Part shown: in pieces, positions 1-8,567 of the stretch
Layout: every line of letters starts with the position of its first letter
Numbering within the stretch: the first letter of the stretch is position 1
Assembly: GCF_000218235.1 (NCBI RefSeq)
Contig: NZ_GL945017.1
Span: 870,040-934,039 of the forward strand
Reading direction: 5' to 3'
Origin: Hallella multisaccharivorax DSM 17128
GTDB taxonomy: Bacteria > Bacteroidota > Bacteroidia > Bacteroidales > Bacteroidaceae
Length of the DNA: 64,000 bases
Translations under genes and position numbers: made by a program
Notes under the pieces: generated by a model
The model's database searches: none
Seen by the model: only the letters and a program-made list of their open reading frames with translations
Told to the model about the DNA's origin: nothing

Positions 1-2
1 TC

Positions 3-308
3 TGTGTGGTGTCGCTGCTTATGTCTGAGCTGACATCCCACACTGCCGCCACCAACATGGTAGGCCCGTTGGCCATCGGTGCCGCTGTGGCAGCAGGCTT
101 CAGTCCGGTGCCGGTGGCTGTGGGCGTGGCTCTGTCAGCATCACTTGGATTCATGTTGCCGGTGTCAACTCCACCCAATGCCATCGTCTACGCTTCTGGC
201 TACGTGCCGATTACGAAGATGATCAAGTCCGGTGTTATCATCGACTTCATTGGTATCGCCTTTGTCACCATCCCCATTGCGCTCTATTTGGTCAGTCTTG
301 TCTTGTGA
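3..308 (+). CDS. DASS/SLC13-family anion transporter, C-terminal part
   Basis: About 100 residues of the C-terminal end of a sodium-coupled dicarboxylate or sulfate transporter; the 5' part lies outside the window. The fragment is hydrophobic with at least two membrane spans. It carries a conserved substrate/sodium loop of the DASS family, seen here as STPPNAIVYASG, and an upstream SHTAATNM stretch that matches the SNT-type motif. The protein would sit in the inner membrane and import dicarboxylates or inorganic oxyanions; the substrate cannot be told from this tail. The gene ends 50 bp before the 3' end of the group II intron, which lies on the opposite strand. Confidence 0.8.
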   Translation, partial: CVVSLLMSELTSHTAATNMVGPLAIGAAVAAGFSPVPVAVGVALSASLGFMLPVSTPPNAIVYASGYVPITKMIKSGVIIDFIGIAFVTIPIALYLVSLVL

Positions 309-411
309 AGTCAATGAGATATTGCTCGCTCACCGAGATATTTAGTGAATGAATACAATCGAGTAGGAGGAAAACGAAGTAGTTTTCTTCCTACTTTCGT
401 TTTCCGACCTC

Positions 412-1857
412 TCACACCACCGTACATGCGGTCCCGCATACGGCGGTTCCTATTTTGGGGTGCCATTCGAGATACGTCCCCATTAAAGTAGCATACCCTG
501 CTGCACGTAGATTGTTGTTACTTATTGCAGTTGCTAAAATAGGACTATTAGCTATATGCCAATAACCCTTACGAGTATTACCCCATTCGTATGCTTGGTA
601 TTTATTAATACCACATCTAATGAGGTTTGCCACTTTTGTCTTGACTTTCTTCCAAGCTTTCCATATACACATGCGTATTCTACGTCTTAACCATTCGTCT
701 GTTTCAAGCAAGAGACGCTTCATATTGGCAAGGTGATAATAGCCAACCCACCCTCTTATGTATTCTTTCAGCTTTTGCTTTCTCTTGGCATATCCCCATC
801 CATTGCTGCGACTTGTCAGTTCTTTCAACCTTGACTTCATCTTGGCTTTGGATTTTGGGTGCACAGTGAGTTGGCATTTGCCTTTCATCACATAAAAGGA
901 GTAGCCCAGATATTTCACTCCACGTACATACGACACTACGGTCTTTTCCTTGTTGACTCTGAGATATAGAACATTTTCTATAAATCGGGTTATAGACTCC
1001 TTCACTCGCATTGCAGCCCTTTTGGACTTACAGAATATCATCGAGTCATCGGCATAGCGTACAAAGGGAAGCCCTCTGCGTTCAAGTTCTTTGTCCAATT
1101 CGTTGAGTATGATGTTACTCAACAACGGACTTAGCGGTCCTCCTTGGGGAGTTCCCTCTTCGCTCGCTTCAAACAAGCCTTTGTTCATTACACCACTTCG
1201 GAGATATTTGTGTATAAGACTGACCACTCTGCCGTCTTTTATCGTACGGCTGAGAATTTCTATGAGTTTGCTATGGCTCACGGTATCGAAGAAGCGTTCA
1301 AGGTCAAGGTCTACTACATATATGTAGCCTTCATTAATTATACTTTGCGCTCCTCGTATTGCGTCATGGCATCCTCTTCTCGGACGGAAGCCGTAGCTCG
1401 TCTTGGAAAATTGGTTCTCATAGATGGGGGTCAATACTTGGTTTATGGCTTGTTGCACCAAACGGTCTACTACTGTAGGTATTCCCAACAGGCGCATCTT
1501 GCCATTGTCTTTGGGTATTTCTACCCTTTTCACTGGGTTTGGACGGTAAGAGCCGTCCATCAAGGAACGGATGAGCAAGTCCTTATTGGTCAATAGCCAT
1601 GGGAGCAACTGCTCACACGACATCTTGTCGATACCACCACAGCCTTTGTTTCTCATAACTGCCTTGTAGGCTCGGTTGAGATTTGAAGGGCTAAGGATTT
1701 GCTCGAAAAGGTGTTCCTTGTCGAATGGTACTTCCACGATGTTGTCTTCACACATCCACATGTAGGTCTGCACTCCCCCATACCATTCGGTTTCCGACCT
1801 ATCTCTTTGGGGGCAGCCATTAACTTGGGATAATGTTTTCTGCATTCTTTCCTTCAT
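412..1857 (-). CDS. ltrA: Group II intron reverse transcriptase/maturase
   Basis: Intron-encoded protein of 481 residues that assists splicing and reverse-transcribes the intron during retrohoming. Reverse transcriptase blocks are intact: DLDLERFFDT near 183-192, TPQGGPLSPLL at 236-246 and the catalytic YADD at 268-271. They are followed by a maturase domain with the typical RRRIRMCIWKAWKK and YEWGNTRKGYW segments. No HNH endonuclease domain follows, which fits the IIC class and resembles the Eubacterium rectale type enzyme. There is no frameshift or internal stop, so the element could be active. The last eleven or so codons are encoded by domain V of the intron. The first 35 or so residues are poorly conserved, and a start a little downstream is possible. 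Confidence 0.93.
   Translation of the reverse strand: MKERMQKTLSQVNGCPQRDRSETEWYGGVQTYMWMCEDNIVEVPFDKEHLFEQILSPSNLNRAYKAVMRNKGCGGIDKMSCEQLLPWLLTNKDLLIRSLMDGSYRPNPVKRVEIPKDNGKMRLLGIPTVVDRLVQQAINQVLTPIYENQFSKTSYGFRPRRGCHDAIRGAQSIINEGYIYVVDLDLERFFDTVSHSKLIEILSRTIKDGRVVSLIHKYLRSGVMNKGLFEASEEGTPQGGPLSPLLSNIILNELDKELERRGLPFVRYADDSMIFCKSKRAAMRVKESITRFIENVLYLRVNKEKTVVSYVRGVKYLGYSFYVMKGKCQLTVHPKSKAKMKSRLKELTSRSNGWGYAKRKQKLKEYIRGWVGYYHLANMKRLLLETDEWLRRRIRMCIWKAWKKVKTKVANLIRCGINKYQAYEWGNTRKGYWHIANSPILATAISNNNLRAAGYATLMGTYLEWHPKIGTAVCGTACTVV
416..447 (-). ncRNA. Group II intron domain V
   Basis: Catalytic hairpin of the intron. A nine-pair outer stem (ACCGCCGTA with TACGGTGGT, one G-U pair) is followed by a two-base bulge (TG) and an inner TGCG/CGCA stem with a four-base loop. 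The sequence also codes for the C-terminal residues of the maturase, whose stop codon (412-414) lies just beyond the hairpin. Seen directly; the family assignment follows from known group II introns. Confidence 0.8.
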
Positions 1858-2284
1858 GAGGTATGTTTCAATTACTATCGCTTGATTGTTAGGTTCAGCC
1901 CTTCATGCAACGTTATCGAGTATTGCACTACTATGGCGTCTGCTGACTTCTCACGGCAAGCTTTACTCCACTTCTTTCGTAAAAAAAAACTATTTGAAGT
2001 GTCCGTGAGACCTCCTCGGATAAGGGCATTGTCTTTCCATCTTATACCCACTTCATTTACACCAACCGTTCCGAATAGCTATAGGGCTTTGATTTGTTTA
2101 GCAACCTTACCCACGGTCATATGCCTTGTATGAAGTTTCTGTTCGTTAGGTCAGATGTTTGCCGCCGGCTTCTTTCAGATTCCACCTCACGATGGACGCC
2201 CTTGCCTTTGGCTATGTAATTCCCGCTATTAAGGCTTACTCGGGACTTGCACCCGTTAGACAATACTCATGCCGAGCATACTAA

Positions 2285-2326
2285 TAAAAGCCGGCTGCTG
2301 TCCTTCTTTTGGACAACAGCCGGCTT
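2285..2326 (-). terminator. Intrinsic terminator of ackA
   Basis: Read on the minus strand, 24 bases after the ackA stop: a 16-base stem with one mismatch (arms 2311-2326 and 2288-2303, core AAGCCGGCTG), a 7-base loop, then TTTTATTAG. It ends the pta-ackA transcripts. The group II intron begins within a few bases of the T-run. Confidence 0.88.
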
Positions 2327-2350
2327 GTAGTTGGTATTGTTGGGAACGCT

Positions 2351-3565
2351 TTAGAAGTCAGAAGGCTCCCTTCCATTGATCAAAGCTAAGGTATCGCGCG
2401 CGATAACGATCTCTTCGTCAGTGGGGATCATCACGACTTTCACTTTGGAGTCATCGGCTGAGAGAATCTGCTCTTTTGAGCGCACATGGTTGCGCTCCTT
2501 GTCCATCTTTACACCAAGGTACTCCAGTCCCTGGCAGCTATCCCAGCGTACGCCTTCCTGATTCTCACCCACACCGGCGGTCCACACGATGATATCGACA
2601 CCGTTCATGGCCGCAGCATAGGCTCCGATGTACTTCTTGATGCGGTAGTTGTACATCTGCAGTGCGAGGTGTGCCATTTTATTGCCCTCGTTGTCAGCGT
2701 TCTCGTTGTCGCGCATATCGCTGGAGATGCCTGCCACACCAAGGACACCGCTCTGCTTATTGAGGTATTCCGACATATCATGCGGCGTCATGCCGCTCTT
2801 TTCCATCATGTAACACACAGCGGAGGGGTCGATGTCGCCTGAGCGTGAGCCCATCATCAGGCCTGCCAGAGGCGTCAGTCCCATAGACGTGTCGATGACT
2901 TTGCCGTACTTGATGGCTGCTACCGAAGCGCCATTGCCGATATGACAGGTGATGATTTTCTGCTTTTTGATGTCCACACCGAGGAACTCGCACACACGAT
3001 GAGACACGTAACGGTGAGAGGTACCATGGAAACCGTAGCGGCGCACGTGGTATTTCGTGTACCATTCGTAAGGGATAGCGTAGAGATAAGCGTAGTCAGG
3101 CATGGTGGAGTGGAAGGCATTGTCGAACACGGTCACCTGAGGCACGTCGGGCATGAGTTCGTCAACGGCCTTGATACCTGCTAAATGGCCTTTATTGTGC
3201 ACCGGCGCGAGGTCGATGAGGCTCTCGATACCTTTCTCCACTTCTGGTGTCACGATACAGCTCTTCTCGAAGAGATCGCCGCCCTGCACGATGCGATGGC
3301 CCACGGCTCCAATCTCGTCGAGGCTCTTGATAGCGCCGATCTCTGGGTCGAGGAGACATTTGAAGACAAGCGCTACACCCTCTTTGTGTGTGGGAAGGTC
3401 AGCCATGATCTGTCTCTTCTCACCGTTGGGGAGCTTCACTTTGATGAAGGCATCCTCGATGCCGATACGTTCTACGCCGCCCTGCGCAAGTACTGACTCG
3501 TTGGTCATGTCGTAGAGCTTGTATTTGATGCTTGAACTACCACAGTTCAGAACAAGTATTTTCAT
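2351..3565 (-). CDS. ackA: Acetate kinase
   Basis: Cytoplasmic kinase of 404 residues, the usual length. It converts acetyl phosphate and ADP to acetate and ATP, the energy-yielding last step of acetate fermentation. Visible signatures of the ASKHA fold: N-terminal LNCGSSSIKYKLYD (6-19), GHRIVQGG with the substrate arginine R91, FDNAFHST with D148, GFHGTSHRYV with H180, and HIGNGAS. The start ATG gives the canonical MKILVLNCGSSS beginning. It lies 77 bp downstream of pta on the same strand, and a strong terminator follows, so the two genes probably form one operon. Nothing unusual apart from the intron behind the terminator. Confidence 0.98.
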   Translation of the reverse strand: MKILVLNCGSSSIKYKLYDMTNESVLAQGGVERIGIEDAFIKVKLPNGEKRQIMADLPTHKEGVALVFKCLLDPEIGAIKSLDEIGAVGHRIVQGGDLFEKSCIVTPEVEKGIESLIDLAPVHNKGHLAGIKAVDELMPDVPQVTVFDNAFHSTMPDYAYLYAIPYEWYTKYHVRRYGFHGTSHRYVSHRVCEFLGVDIKKQKIITCHIGNGASVAAIKYGKVIDTSMGLTPLAGLMMGSRSGDIDPSAVCYMMEKSGMTPHDMSEYLNKQSGVLGVAGISSDMRDNENADNEGNKMAHLALQMYNYRIKKYIGAYAAAMNGVDIIVWTAGVGENQEGVRWDSCQGLEYLGVKMDKERNHVRSKEQILSADDSKVKVVMIPTDEEIVIARDTLALINGREPSDF

Positions 3566-3642
3566 TTTTCTTGTATTATATGAATGTTTGTGCTTTTCAT
3601 GAACGCCTTCCCCGTTTTTAGGAAAAGGGATAGGAGAGAAGG

Positions 3643-4686
3643 TTATTGTCTCTTTGCGTCTTGTGCTTGACAGCTGGTGATGGCGACCATATAGTAGATG
3701 TCGTCAACAGAGCAGCCGCGACTGAGATCGTTGACAGGACGTGCGATTCCCTGCAGGATGGGGCCGATGGCGGTAGCGCCGCCTAAGCGTTCCACGAGCT
3801 TATAGCCGATGTTGCCTACTTCAAGATTAGGCACCACAAGTACATTGGCACGTCCTGCGATGTTGCTTTGTGGGGCTTTCTTCCGTCCTACAGCGGGCAC
3901 GAGGGCGGCATCGGCTTGCAGTTCGCCATCGACCTGCAGGTCTGGGAACTTTTCACGGGCGATCTTTACGGCGTCGATAACTTTGTCGATGACATAAACG
4001 CTCTTGCCGGTAGTCTTGTCAATGGCATCCTTGGCTGATCCTTTTGTAGAGTAGCTCAGCATGGCCACGTGCGGCTCATTGATGCCAGCGATGGTCTTGG
4101 CAGTCTGTGCCGTGGTATAGGCAATCTGTGCCAACTGGTCAGCTGTGGGGTTAGGGGTTACTGCCACGTCGCCCATGACGACGATACCGTCCTTGCCGTA
4201 CTGCGATTTTGTAACCAGCAGCATGGCACCGCTGACACAAGTGATGCCGGGAGCACACTTGATGATCTGCAAGGCGGGGCGTAGCGTGTCACCGGTAGTG
4301 CTCAATGCACCACTGATCTGACCATCGGCGTCGCCGTTCTTGATGATCATACATCCCAAATAGAGGTTGTTGTGAGTGATGAGCTCACGAGCTTGGTCGA
4401 CGGTCATGCCCTTTTTCTTACGAAGCTCAGCGAGCTTCTCGGCATATTCCTCCGTCTTGCTGAAGTGGAGCGGATCGATAATCGTTGCCTTGTCAATGTC
4501 TTTTAATCCCCATTCTTTGGCTTCCTGCCTGATGTGCGCAGGGTTTCCGATGAGGATAATGTCGGCAATCTCGTCGGCAAGCACATGGTCGGCTGCTCTC
4601 AATGTGCGCTCTTCCTCAGCCTCAGGAAGTACGATGCGCTGCTTGTCAGCTTTGGCGCGCGCCACGATTTCTTCTAATAAGCTCAT
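3643..4686 (-). CDS. pta: Phosphate acetyltransferase
   Basis: Enzyme of 347 residues that makes acetyl phosphate and CoA from acetyl-CoA and phosphate, feeding the acetate kinase gene 77 bp downstream. It is the short form with only the catalytic PTA_PTB domain, without the N-terminal regulatory part of the enterobacterial enzyme. Recognisable blocks include IVLPEAEEERTLRAA near the N-terminus, GDADGQISGALSTTGDTLRPA, and GRANVLVVPNLEVGNIGYK near the C-terminus. The start ATG is followed by SLLEEIVARAKADKQ. A TAATTTTG box sits about 90 bp upstream, and the folP-cdaA terminator lies beyond it, so pta-ackA is its own transcription unit. Confidence 0.97.
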   Translation of the reverse strand: MSLLEEIVARAKADKQRIVLPEAEEERTLRAADHVLADEIADIILIGNPAHIRQEAKEWGLKDIDKATIIDPLHFSKTEEYAEKLAELRKKKGMTVDQARELITHNNLYLGCMIIKNGDADGQISGALSTTGDTLRPALQIIKCAPGITCVSGAMLLVTKSQYGKDGIVVMGDVAVTPNPTADQLAQIAYTTAQTAKTIAGINEPHVAMLSYSTKGSAKDAIDKTTGKSVYVIDKVIDAVKIAREKFPDLQVDGELQADAALVPAVGRKKAPQSNIAGRANVLVVPNLEVGNIGYKLVERLGGATAIGPILQGIARPVNDLSRGCSVDDIYYMVAITSCQAQDAKRQ

Positions 4687-4774
4687 TGTAAAATGACTAT
4701 ATAATAATTAATATTGTAAATGATGACTGTAAAACTAATTGATGATGTGTTGTGTCATTGCCATGCAGACTTTG

Positions 4775-4782
4775 CAAAATTA
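4775..4782 (-). promoter_or_regulatory. -7 element for pta-ackA
   Basis: TAATTTTG on the minus strand matches the Bacteroidetes -7 consensus TAnnTTTG. No clear TTTG is seen 19-21 bases further upstream, where the terminator of the previous operon lies. It would give pta a leader of about 80 nt. Confidence 0.5.
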
Positions 4783-4785
4783 CAA

Positions 4786-4824
4786 AAAAATATCCTTATG
4801 TAGCTTGTACACAAGGATATTTTT
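4786..4824 (-). terminator. Terminator after folP-cdaA
   Basis: Perfect 12-base inverted repeat (AAAAATATCCTT at 4786-4797 and its complement at 4813-4824) with a 15-base loop. On the minus strand it is 30 bases past the cdaA stop and ends in a T-run. The A/T tails make it potentially bidirectional. It separates folP-cdaA from pta-ackA. Confidence 0.75.
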
Positions 4825-4854
4825 CACACTTCTCTCATATTGATTCATTTTGTA

Positions 4855-5631
4855 TCATTTAATCACCATTTCCTTTGTGAGCAGGCTTTCAAGGTCTTCT
4901 GCTGAGAGGCGCAGGCGGAAGTTGCCTTTGATGGCAGCGCTAATGCGGCCCGTTTCTTCGGAGACGACGACGGCAATGGCATCGGAGGCTTGTGAAATGC
5001 CAAGTGCAGCGCGGTGGCGAAGCCCAAATTCCTTGGGGATATCCATGTTGTGGCTGACGGGTAAGATACATCCTGCAGCCTTGATGCGTCGTTTGGAAAT
5101 GATCATGGCACCGTCGTGGAGGGGCGAGTTCTTGAAGAAGATGTTTTCGATAAGCAGTTTATTGACATCGGCATCAATGAGCTCGCCGGTCTGCACGATA
5201 TCGTCAAGAGGCGTGGCTCGCTCAATGACTATGAGTGCTCCCACTTTGCCCTTGGCCATGTCCATGCATGCCCAGACGATGGGCATGATGGCTTCCTTGT
5301 CGGCTTGCTGCTCGTTGCCGTGGCGAAAAAAGAAGTTGATGAACTTCCTCGCACGCTGACGTTCGCCGATTTCATATAGAAACTTGCGGATTTCATCTTT
5401 GAAGAGCACGATGAGTCCGATGACTCCTACGGAAACAAGCTTGTCCATAATGCTCCCCAGAAGCCGCATTTCCAAGACCTGGGAGACGAAGAGCCATGCG
5501 ATGACGAAGACAATGATGCCCGTGAATACATTCAGCGACCGGCTTTCTTTCATCAACCGGTAGAAATAGTAAAGCAACAGGGCAACAGTGACAATGTCGA
5601 TGATGTCTTTTATACCGAAAGAGAAGAACAT
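4855..5631 (-). CDS. cdaA: Membrane diadenylate cyclase, CdaA type
   Basis: Enzyme of 258 residues that joins two ATP molecules into cyclic di-AMP, a second messenger for osmotic and cell-wall control. Residues about 8-80 contain three hydrophobic membrane segments. The DAC domain follows (about 95-240) with the catalytic motifs DGA (173-175) and RHR (205-207) intact, plus the flanking NSPLHDGA and GLRHRAALG contexts. It lies 25 bp behind folP on the same strand and the two are probably co-transcribed, ending at the hairpin 4786-4824. This pairing is common in Bacteroidetes. In Firmicutes the CdaA neighbour is glmM instead, and no such gene is seen here. Confidence 0.95.
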   Translation of the reverse strand: MFFSFGIKDIIDIVTVALLLYYFYRLMKESRSLNVFTGIIVFVIAWLFVSQVLEMRLLGSIMDKLVSVGVIGLIVLFKDEIRKFLYEIGERQRARKFINFFFRHGNEQQADKEAIMPIVWACMDMAKGKVGALIVIERATPLDDIVQTGELIDADVNKLLIENIFFKNSPLHDGAMIISKRRIKAAGCILPVSHNMDIPKEFGLRHRAALGISQASDAIAVVVSEETGRISAAIKGNFRLRLSAEDLESLLTKEMVIK

Positions 5632-5656
5632 CTGTTGGGTATTAATGGTTTGTTTG

Positions 5657-6514
5657 TTATTTGGAGAGGGTGACGAGCCTTACTGCTTGCACGGCCGCTT
5701 CCACGTCATGCACGCGCAGAATGCTGGCTCCGTTGAGCAAGGCAATGGTATTGACGACGGTGGTGCCGTTGAGTGCCTCGTCGGCAGTGATGCCAAGGCT
5801 CTTCCAGATGAGCCGTTTACGTGAGAGCCCGGCGAGGATAGGCAGCCTCATGACTTCGAGCTTTCGCTGGTTGCTGAGAATATTGAAGTTCTCTTCCTGC
5901 GTCTTTCCGAAGCCATAGCCTGGGTCGAGAATGATGTCATTCACGTGCAAGTCGCGCAGTTGCTGCACTTCACGTGAGAAGTTTATTAGCATATCGTGCA
6001 GATTGCCCTGCACGGACATCAGAATATACGGCACTTTCAAGCGGCCCATCATGCGGAAAATAGCGGGATATGACTTGAATTTCTCATCGCTCTCCACGTC
6101 GTAATGCTCTTCCAGTGGCTTGTCTACGATACCGGTGACACCGCCCTCAGAGACATCGTTGATGATGTCGGCACCGTATTCTTCCACGGCCATCTTTGCC
6201 ACCTCTGGCCGGTAGGTATCCACAGAGACAGCGATGTCGGGTTGCTCATGCCTGACGATGGGCAGGGCATGCCGCAGTCGCTGCATCTCCTCGTCTTGGC
6301 TCACCTCATCGGCTCCCGGACGGGTAGAGAACGCTCCCACGTCGATGATGGAGCCTCCTTCAGTCACGATTTGGTTGGCGCGCTCGGCAATTTCCTTCTC
6401 AGTCTGCTTGCGGCTTCCGGCAAAGAAACTGTCAGGCGTGCAATTGAGTATTCCCATGACGACAGGGTGAGAAAGCGATAGCAGTCGTCCCCTGATGTTG
6501 AGTGTGTAATCCAT
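5657..6514 (-). CDS. folP: Dihydropteroate synthase
   Basis: TIM-barrel enzyme of 285 residues that condenses p-aminobenzoate with hydroxymethyl-dihydropterin diphosphate in folate synthesis; the sulfonamide target. Signatures: GILNCTPDSFFAGSR near the N-terminus (pterin/diphosphate loop), DVGAFSTRPGAD (second loop), SVDTYRPEVA, DIINDVSEGG and DPGYGFGKT. The second loop has the arrangement of normal susceptible enzymes as far as can be judged by eye. Start at 6514 gives MDYTLNIRGRLLSL, without a long extension. It is first in an operon with cdaA and is transcribed divergently from the sulfatase-fold gene at 6644. Confidence 0.96.
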   Translation of the reverse strand: MDYTLNIRGRLLSLSHPVVMGILNCTPDSFFAGSRKQTEKEIAERANQIVTEGGSIIDVGAFSTRPGADEVSQDEEMQRLRHALPIVRHEQPDIAVSVDTYRPEVAKMAVEEYGADIINDVSEGGVTGIVDKPLEEHYDVESDEKFKSYPAIFRMMGRLKVPYILMSVQGNLHDMLINFSREVQQLRDLHVNDIILDPGYGFGKTQEENFNILSNQRKLEVMRLPILAGLSRKRLIWKSLGITADEALNGTTVVNTIALLNGASILRVHDVEAAVQAVRLVTLSK

Positions 6515-6554
6515 AGCTGAGTGTTTTCACCGATTGCGTCGGTGATATTTTCGG

Positions 6555-6562
6555 CAAAAATA
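6555..6562 (-). promoter_or_regulatory. -7 element for folP-cdaA
   Basis: TATTTTTG on the minus strand, 41 bases upstream of folP, fits TAnnTTTG. A matching TTTG at the usual distance is not obvious. It lies back to back with the promoter of the divergent gene. Confidence 0.5.
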
Positions 6563-6584
6563 CAAATTAATTTTCCACTTACAC

Positions 6585-6615
6585 TTTGCCATCACGATTA
6601 ATTATACTATTTTTG
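6585..6615 (+). promoter_or_regulatory. Bacteroidetes-type promoter
   Basis: TTTG at 6585-6588 and TATTTTTG at 6608-6615, separated by 19 bases, the consensus layout for the primary sigma factor of this phylum. It drives the gene at 6644 and probably the two acyltransferase genes behind it. Confidence 0.8.
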
Positions 6616-6643
6616 CAAAGAATTAAAGCGAACAACAATAGAG

Positions 6644-8548
6644 ATGAGATTGATTCGTCGGGTAGCGCGGCTGTTCATGCTGCCCTTGCTTAAGAATGGA
6701 GTGTTTTTCGTCACTATGTACGCCTTGGGTGTACTGTGTGCTTTTCTCACGCTTCCCCATAGCAAGGGAGCTGAGGTCTACGACAATTTGTGGCTGGAGC
6801 TCTTTCTTGACCTTTATGTGGCTTGTGTGGTACTGGCTGTCATCCCGTGCAAGGTGCGTCGTTGGGTGCGTCTGGCCTTCTACGTTGTCCTTTACAGTGT
6901 GTCTCTGACCGATGTCTTCTGCTTTTGGAAGTTCGGTTCAGTGATCTCCCCTTCAATGCTGATGCTTGTGGGAGAGACCGACAGCCGCGAGGCCGGCGAG
7001 TTTTTTTCCACCTATCTTACGCTCGACACGCTGTCCTCTCCAGTGGCCTGGATCGTGTTGCTCATTGCAGTCCATGTCGTGATTGACTTCCGCAAGCCGC
7101 TTTGCCGGTTGTTTCATGTGGATTATCCGAAATTACGCGCCCATGTGAACTTCGGTTTCCTGCGCTTTTCCCGCCGCTACATGCTTTATCCGGAGTGCGG
7201 TGTCATCGTGATGACCCTTTTAGTGTGGAGCCTTTTCACCAGTTGGGGAAACAAACGGGGGCTGGCAAAGATGATGACAGCCGACACCATCGGCTCTATA
7301 GAGCATATCCTTACCGATCCCGATCATGGAAATACTTATCTGCCTATCTACCGGCTTGCCTTCTCCATCTACAGCAACCACTTAGCCTCGCGGCAGGTGG
7401 ACAAGTGCGTGGCGGCTTCTCAGCGGGTACGTGTAGGCTCATGCTCATTCCGCTCGCCGACCATTGTGCTCATCATTGGTGAGAGTTACAGTAAAGCTCA
7501 CTGTCAGCTTTATGGTTATCCGCAGAAAGATACGCCAAGGCAGAAAAAGCTTGAGAGGAGCGGATGGCTGACAAAATTCAATGATGTGGTGTCGTGTTGG
7601 AATCTTACGAGCTTCGTTTTCAAAAACGTATTATCCATGCATGTCGTGGGGCAAAAAGGGGAGTGGTGTGACTATCCGCTTTTCCCGGAGCTCTTCCGCA
7701 AGGCGGGCTATAAGGTCACCTTCCTTACCAACCAGTTCCTTCTTGCTGCCGGACAGGCCGTTTACGACTTTTCGGGTGGATTCTTCCTTAACGATCCTGT
7801 GCTCAGCAAGGCTCAGTTTGATCTCCGCAACACCCAGCTCCACCCCTTTGACGATGGACTGCTGTCCGACTATGACGCCTTTCTGAAAGAGGGGAAGATT
7901 GACTTGAAAGGTCGGAACCTCATTATCTTCCACCTTATAGGGCAGCATGTGAGCTACAACACACGTTATCCCAAAGACCGTGCCAAGTGGAAGGCCGACG
8001 ATTACAAGGTGCTGCGCCCAGATCTTGCGGGTGACCAGTACCGCCGGCGTATGATAGCGGAGTATGACAATGCGTGCCTTTACAACGACTCCATCGTCAC
8101 GCAGATCGTCAAGCGCTTCGAGAATAAGGATGCCATTATTGTCTACATGCCCGACCACGGTGAAGAGATTTATGAGCCTGGCCGAGACATTCTCTGCCGC
8201 AACCACGCCGCGGCGGTCGACTGGCCGTTGGCCCACTACGAGTTTGAGGTGCCGTTCTGGATATGGTGCTCGCGCAAGTATGCCCACAGAGAGCCGGAAG
8301 TGTTCAAAGCAGTTAAGGACGCGAAGAACCGGCGGTTCATGACGGATGCGTTGCCACACATGCTCGTCTGGCTTGCAGGCATTCAGTCAAGGGACTACCA
8401 TGCAGAGTACAACCTTCTCTCGCCCGAATACGATGAGACGCGGCCGCGTATCCTGAAAAACAGCGTAGACTACGATGAGTTGAAAATGAGAAACGAGAAA
8501 TCGGAATTGGAGAAAAAGCAAAAGAGCAAAGGTAAAAGGCTAAAATGA
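6644..8548 (+). CDS. Phosphoethanolamine-transferase-like membrane sulfatase-fold protein
   Basis: Inner-membrane protein of 634 residues. Hydrophobic N-terminal segments (about 12-35, 50-68, 75-92, 130-148, 185-200) are followed by a periplasmic alkaline-phosphatase/sulfatase fold. The nucleophile region reads IVLIIGESYSKAHCQLYGY (GES at 279-281), and YMPDHGEE near 505 supplies further metal ligands. The family moves phosphoethanolamine from phosphatidylethanolamine to lipid A, core sugars or other glycans. The position usually held by threonine in EptA-type enzymes appears to be serine here, as in other Bacteroidetes members to my knowledge. The C-terminus is lysine-rich. The neighbouring acyltransferases suggest surface glycan or lipid decoration. 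The acceptor is unknown, and transfer of another phospho-group such as phosphoglycerol is possible. Confidence 0.83.
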   Translation: MRLIRRVARLFMLPLLKNGVFFVTMYALGVLCAFLTLPHSKGAEVYDNLWLELFLDLYVACVVLAVIPCKVRRWVRLAFYVVLYSVSLTDVFCFWKFGSVISPSMLMLVGETDSREAGEFFSTYLTLDTLSSPVAWIVLLIAVHVVIDFRKPLCRLFHVDYPKLRAHVNFGFLRFSRRYMLYPECGVIVMTLLVWSLFTSWGNKRGLAKMMTADTIGSIEHILTDPDHGNTYLPIYRLAFSIYSNHLASRQVDKCVAASQRVRVGSCSFRSPTIVLIIGESYSKAHCQLYGYPQKDTPRQKKLERSGWLTKFNDVVSCWNLTSFVFKNVLSMHVVGQKGEWCDYPLFPELFRKAGYKVTFLTNQFLLAAGQAVYDFSGGFFLNDPVLSKAQFDLRNTQLHPFDDGLLSDYDAFLKEGKIDLKGRNLIIFHLIGQHVSYNTRYPKDRAKWKADDYKVLRPDLAGDQYRRRMIAEYDNACLYNDSIVTQIVKRFENKDAIIVYMPDHGEEIYEPGRDILCRNHAAAVDWPLAHYEFEVPFWIWCSRKYAHREPEVFKAVKDAKNRRFMTDALPHMLVWLAGIQSRDYHAEYNLLSPEYDETRPRILKNSVDYDELKMRNEKSELEKKQKSKGKRLK

Positions 8549-8567
8549 AAAAGATTGATTTTCAAAG

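Larger units (their letters stand above)
358..2281 (-). mobile_element. Group II intron (IIC-like), about 1.9 kb
   Basis: A self-splicing retroelement on the minus strand. The reverse transcriptase gene is flanked upstream by about 420 nt of ribozyme sequence (domains I-III), with blocks such as GCAAGTCCCG (2241-2250) and GAAGCCGGCGGCAA (about 2159-2172). Downstream lie domain V (minus strand 447 to 416; arms ACCGCCGTA / TACGGTGGT) and a long domain VI hairpin (409 to 361) before a CTACTCGAT end. The domain V triad reads CGC, as in group IIC. The element starts directly behind the T-run of the ackA terminator, the target preferred by IIC introns. The 5' end is set at a GTATG and the 3' end at an AT dinucleotide; each could be off by a few bases. 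Confidence 0.85.

Noticed and set aside
1091..1596. Plus-strand open frames opposite the reverse transcriptase
   Set aside because: They are shadows of a well-conserved reverse transcriptase frame and show no family features.
7631..8359. Long minus-strand frame of 242 codons inside the sulfatase-fold gene
   Set aside because: It is antisense to conserved catalytic segments of the real gene and lacks recognisable domains.
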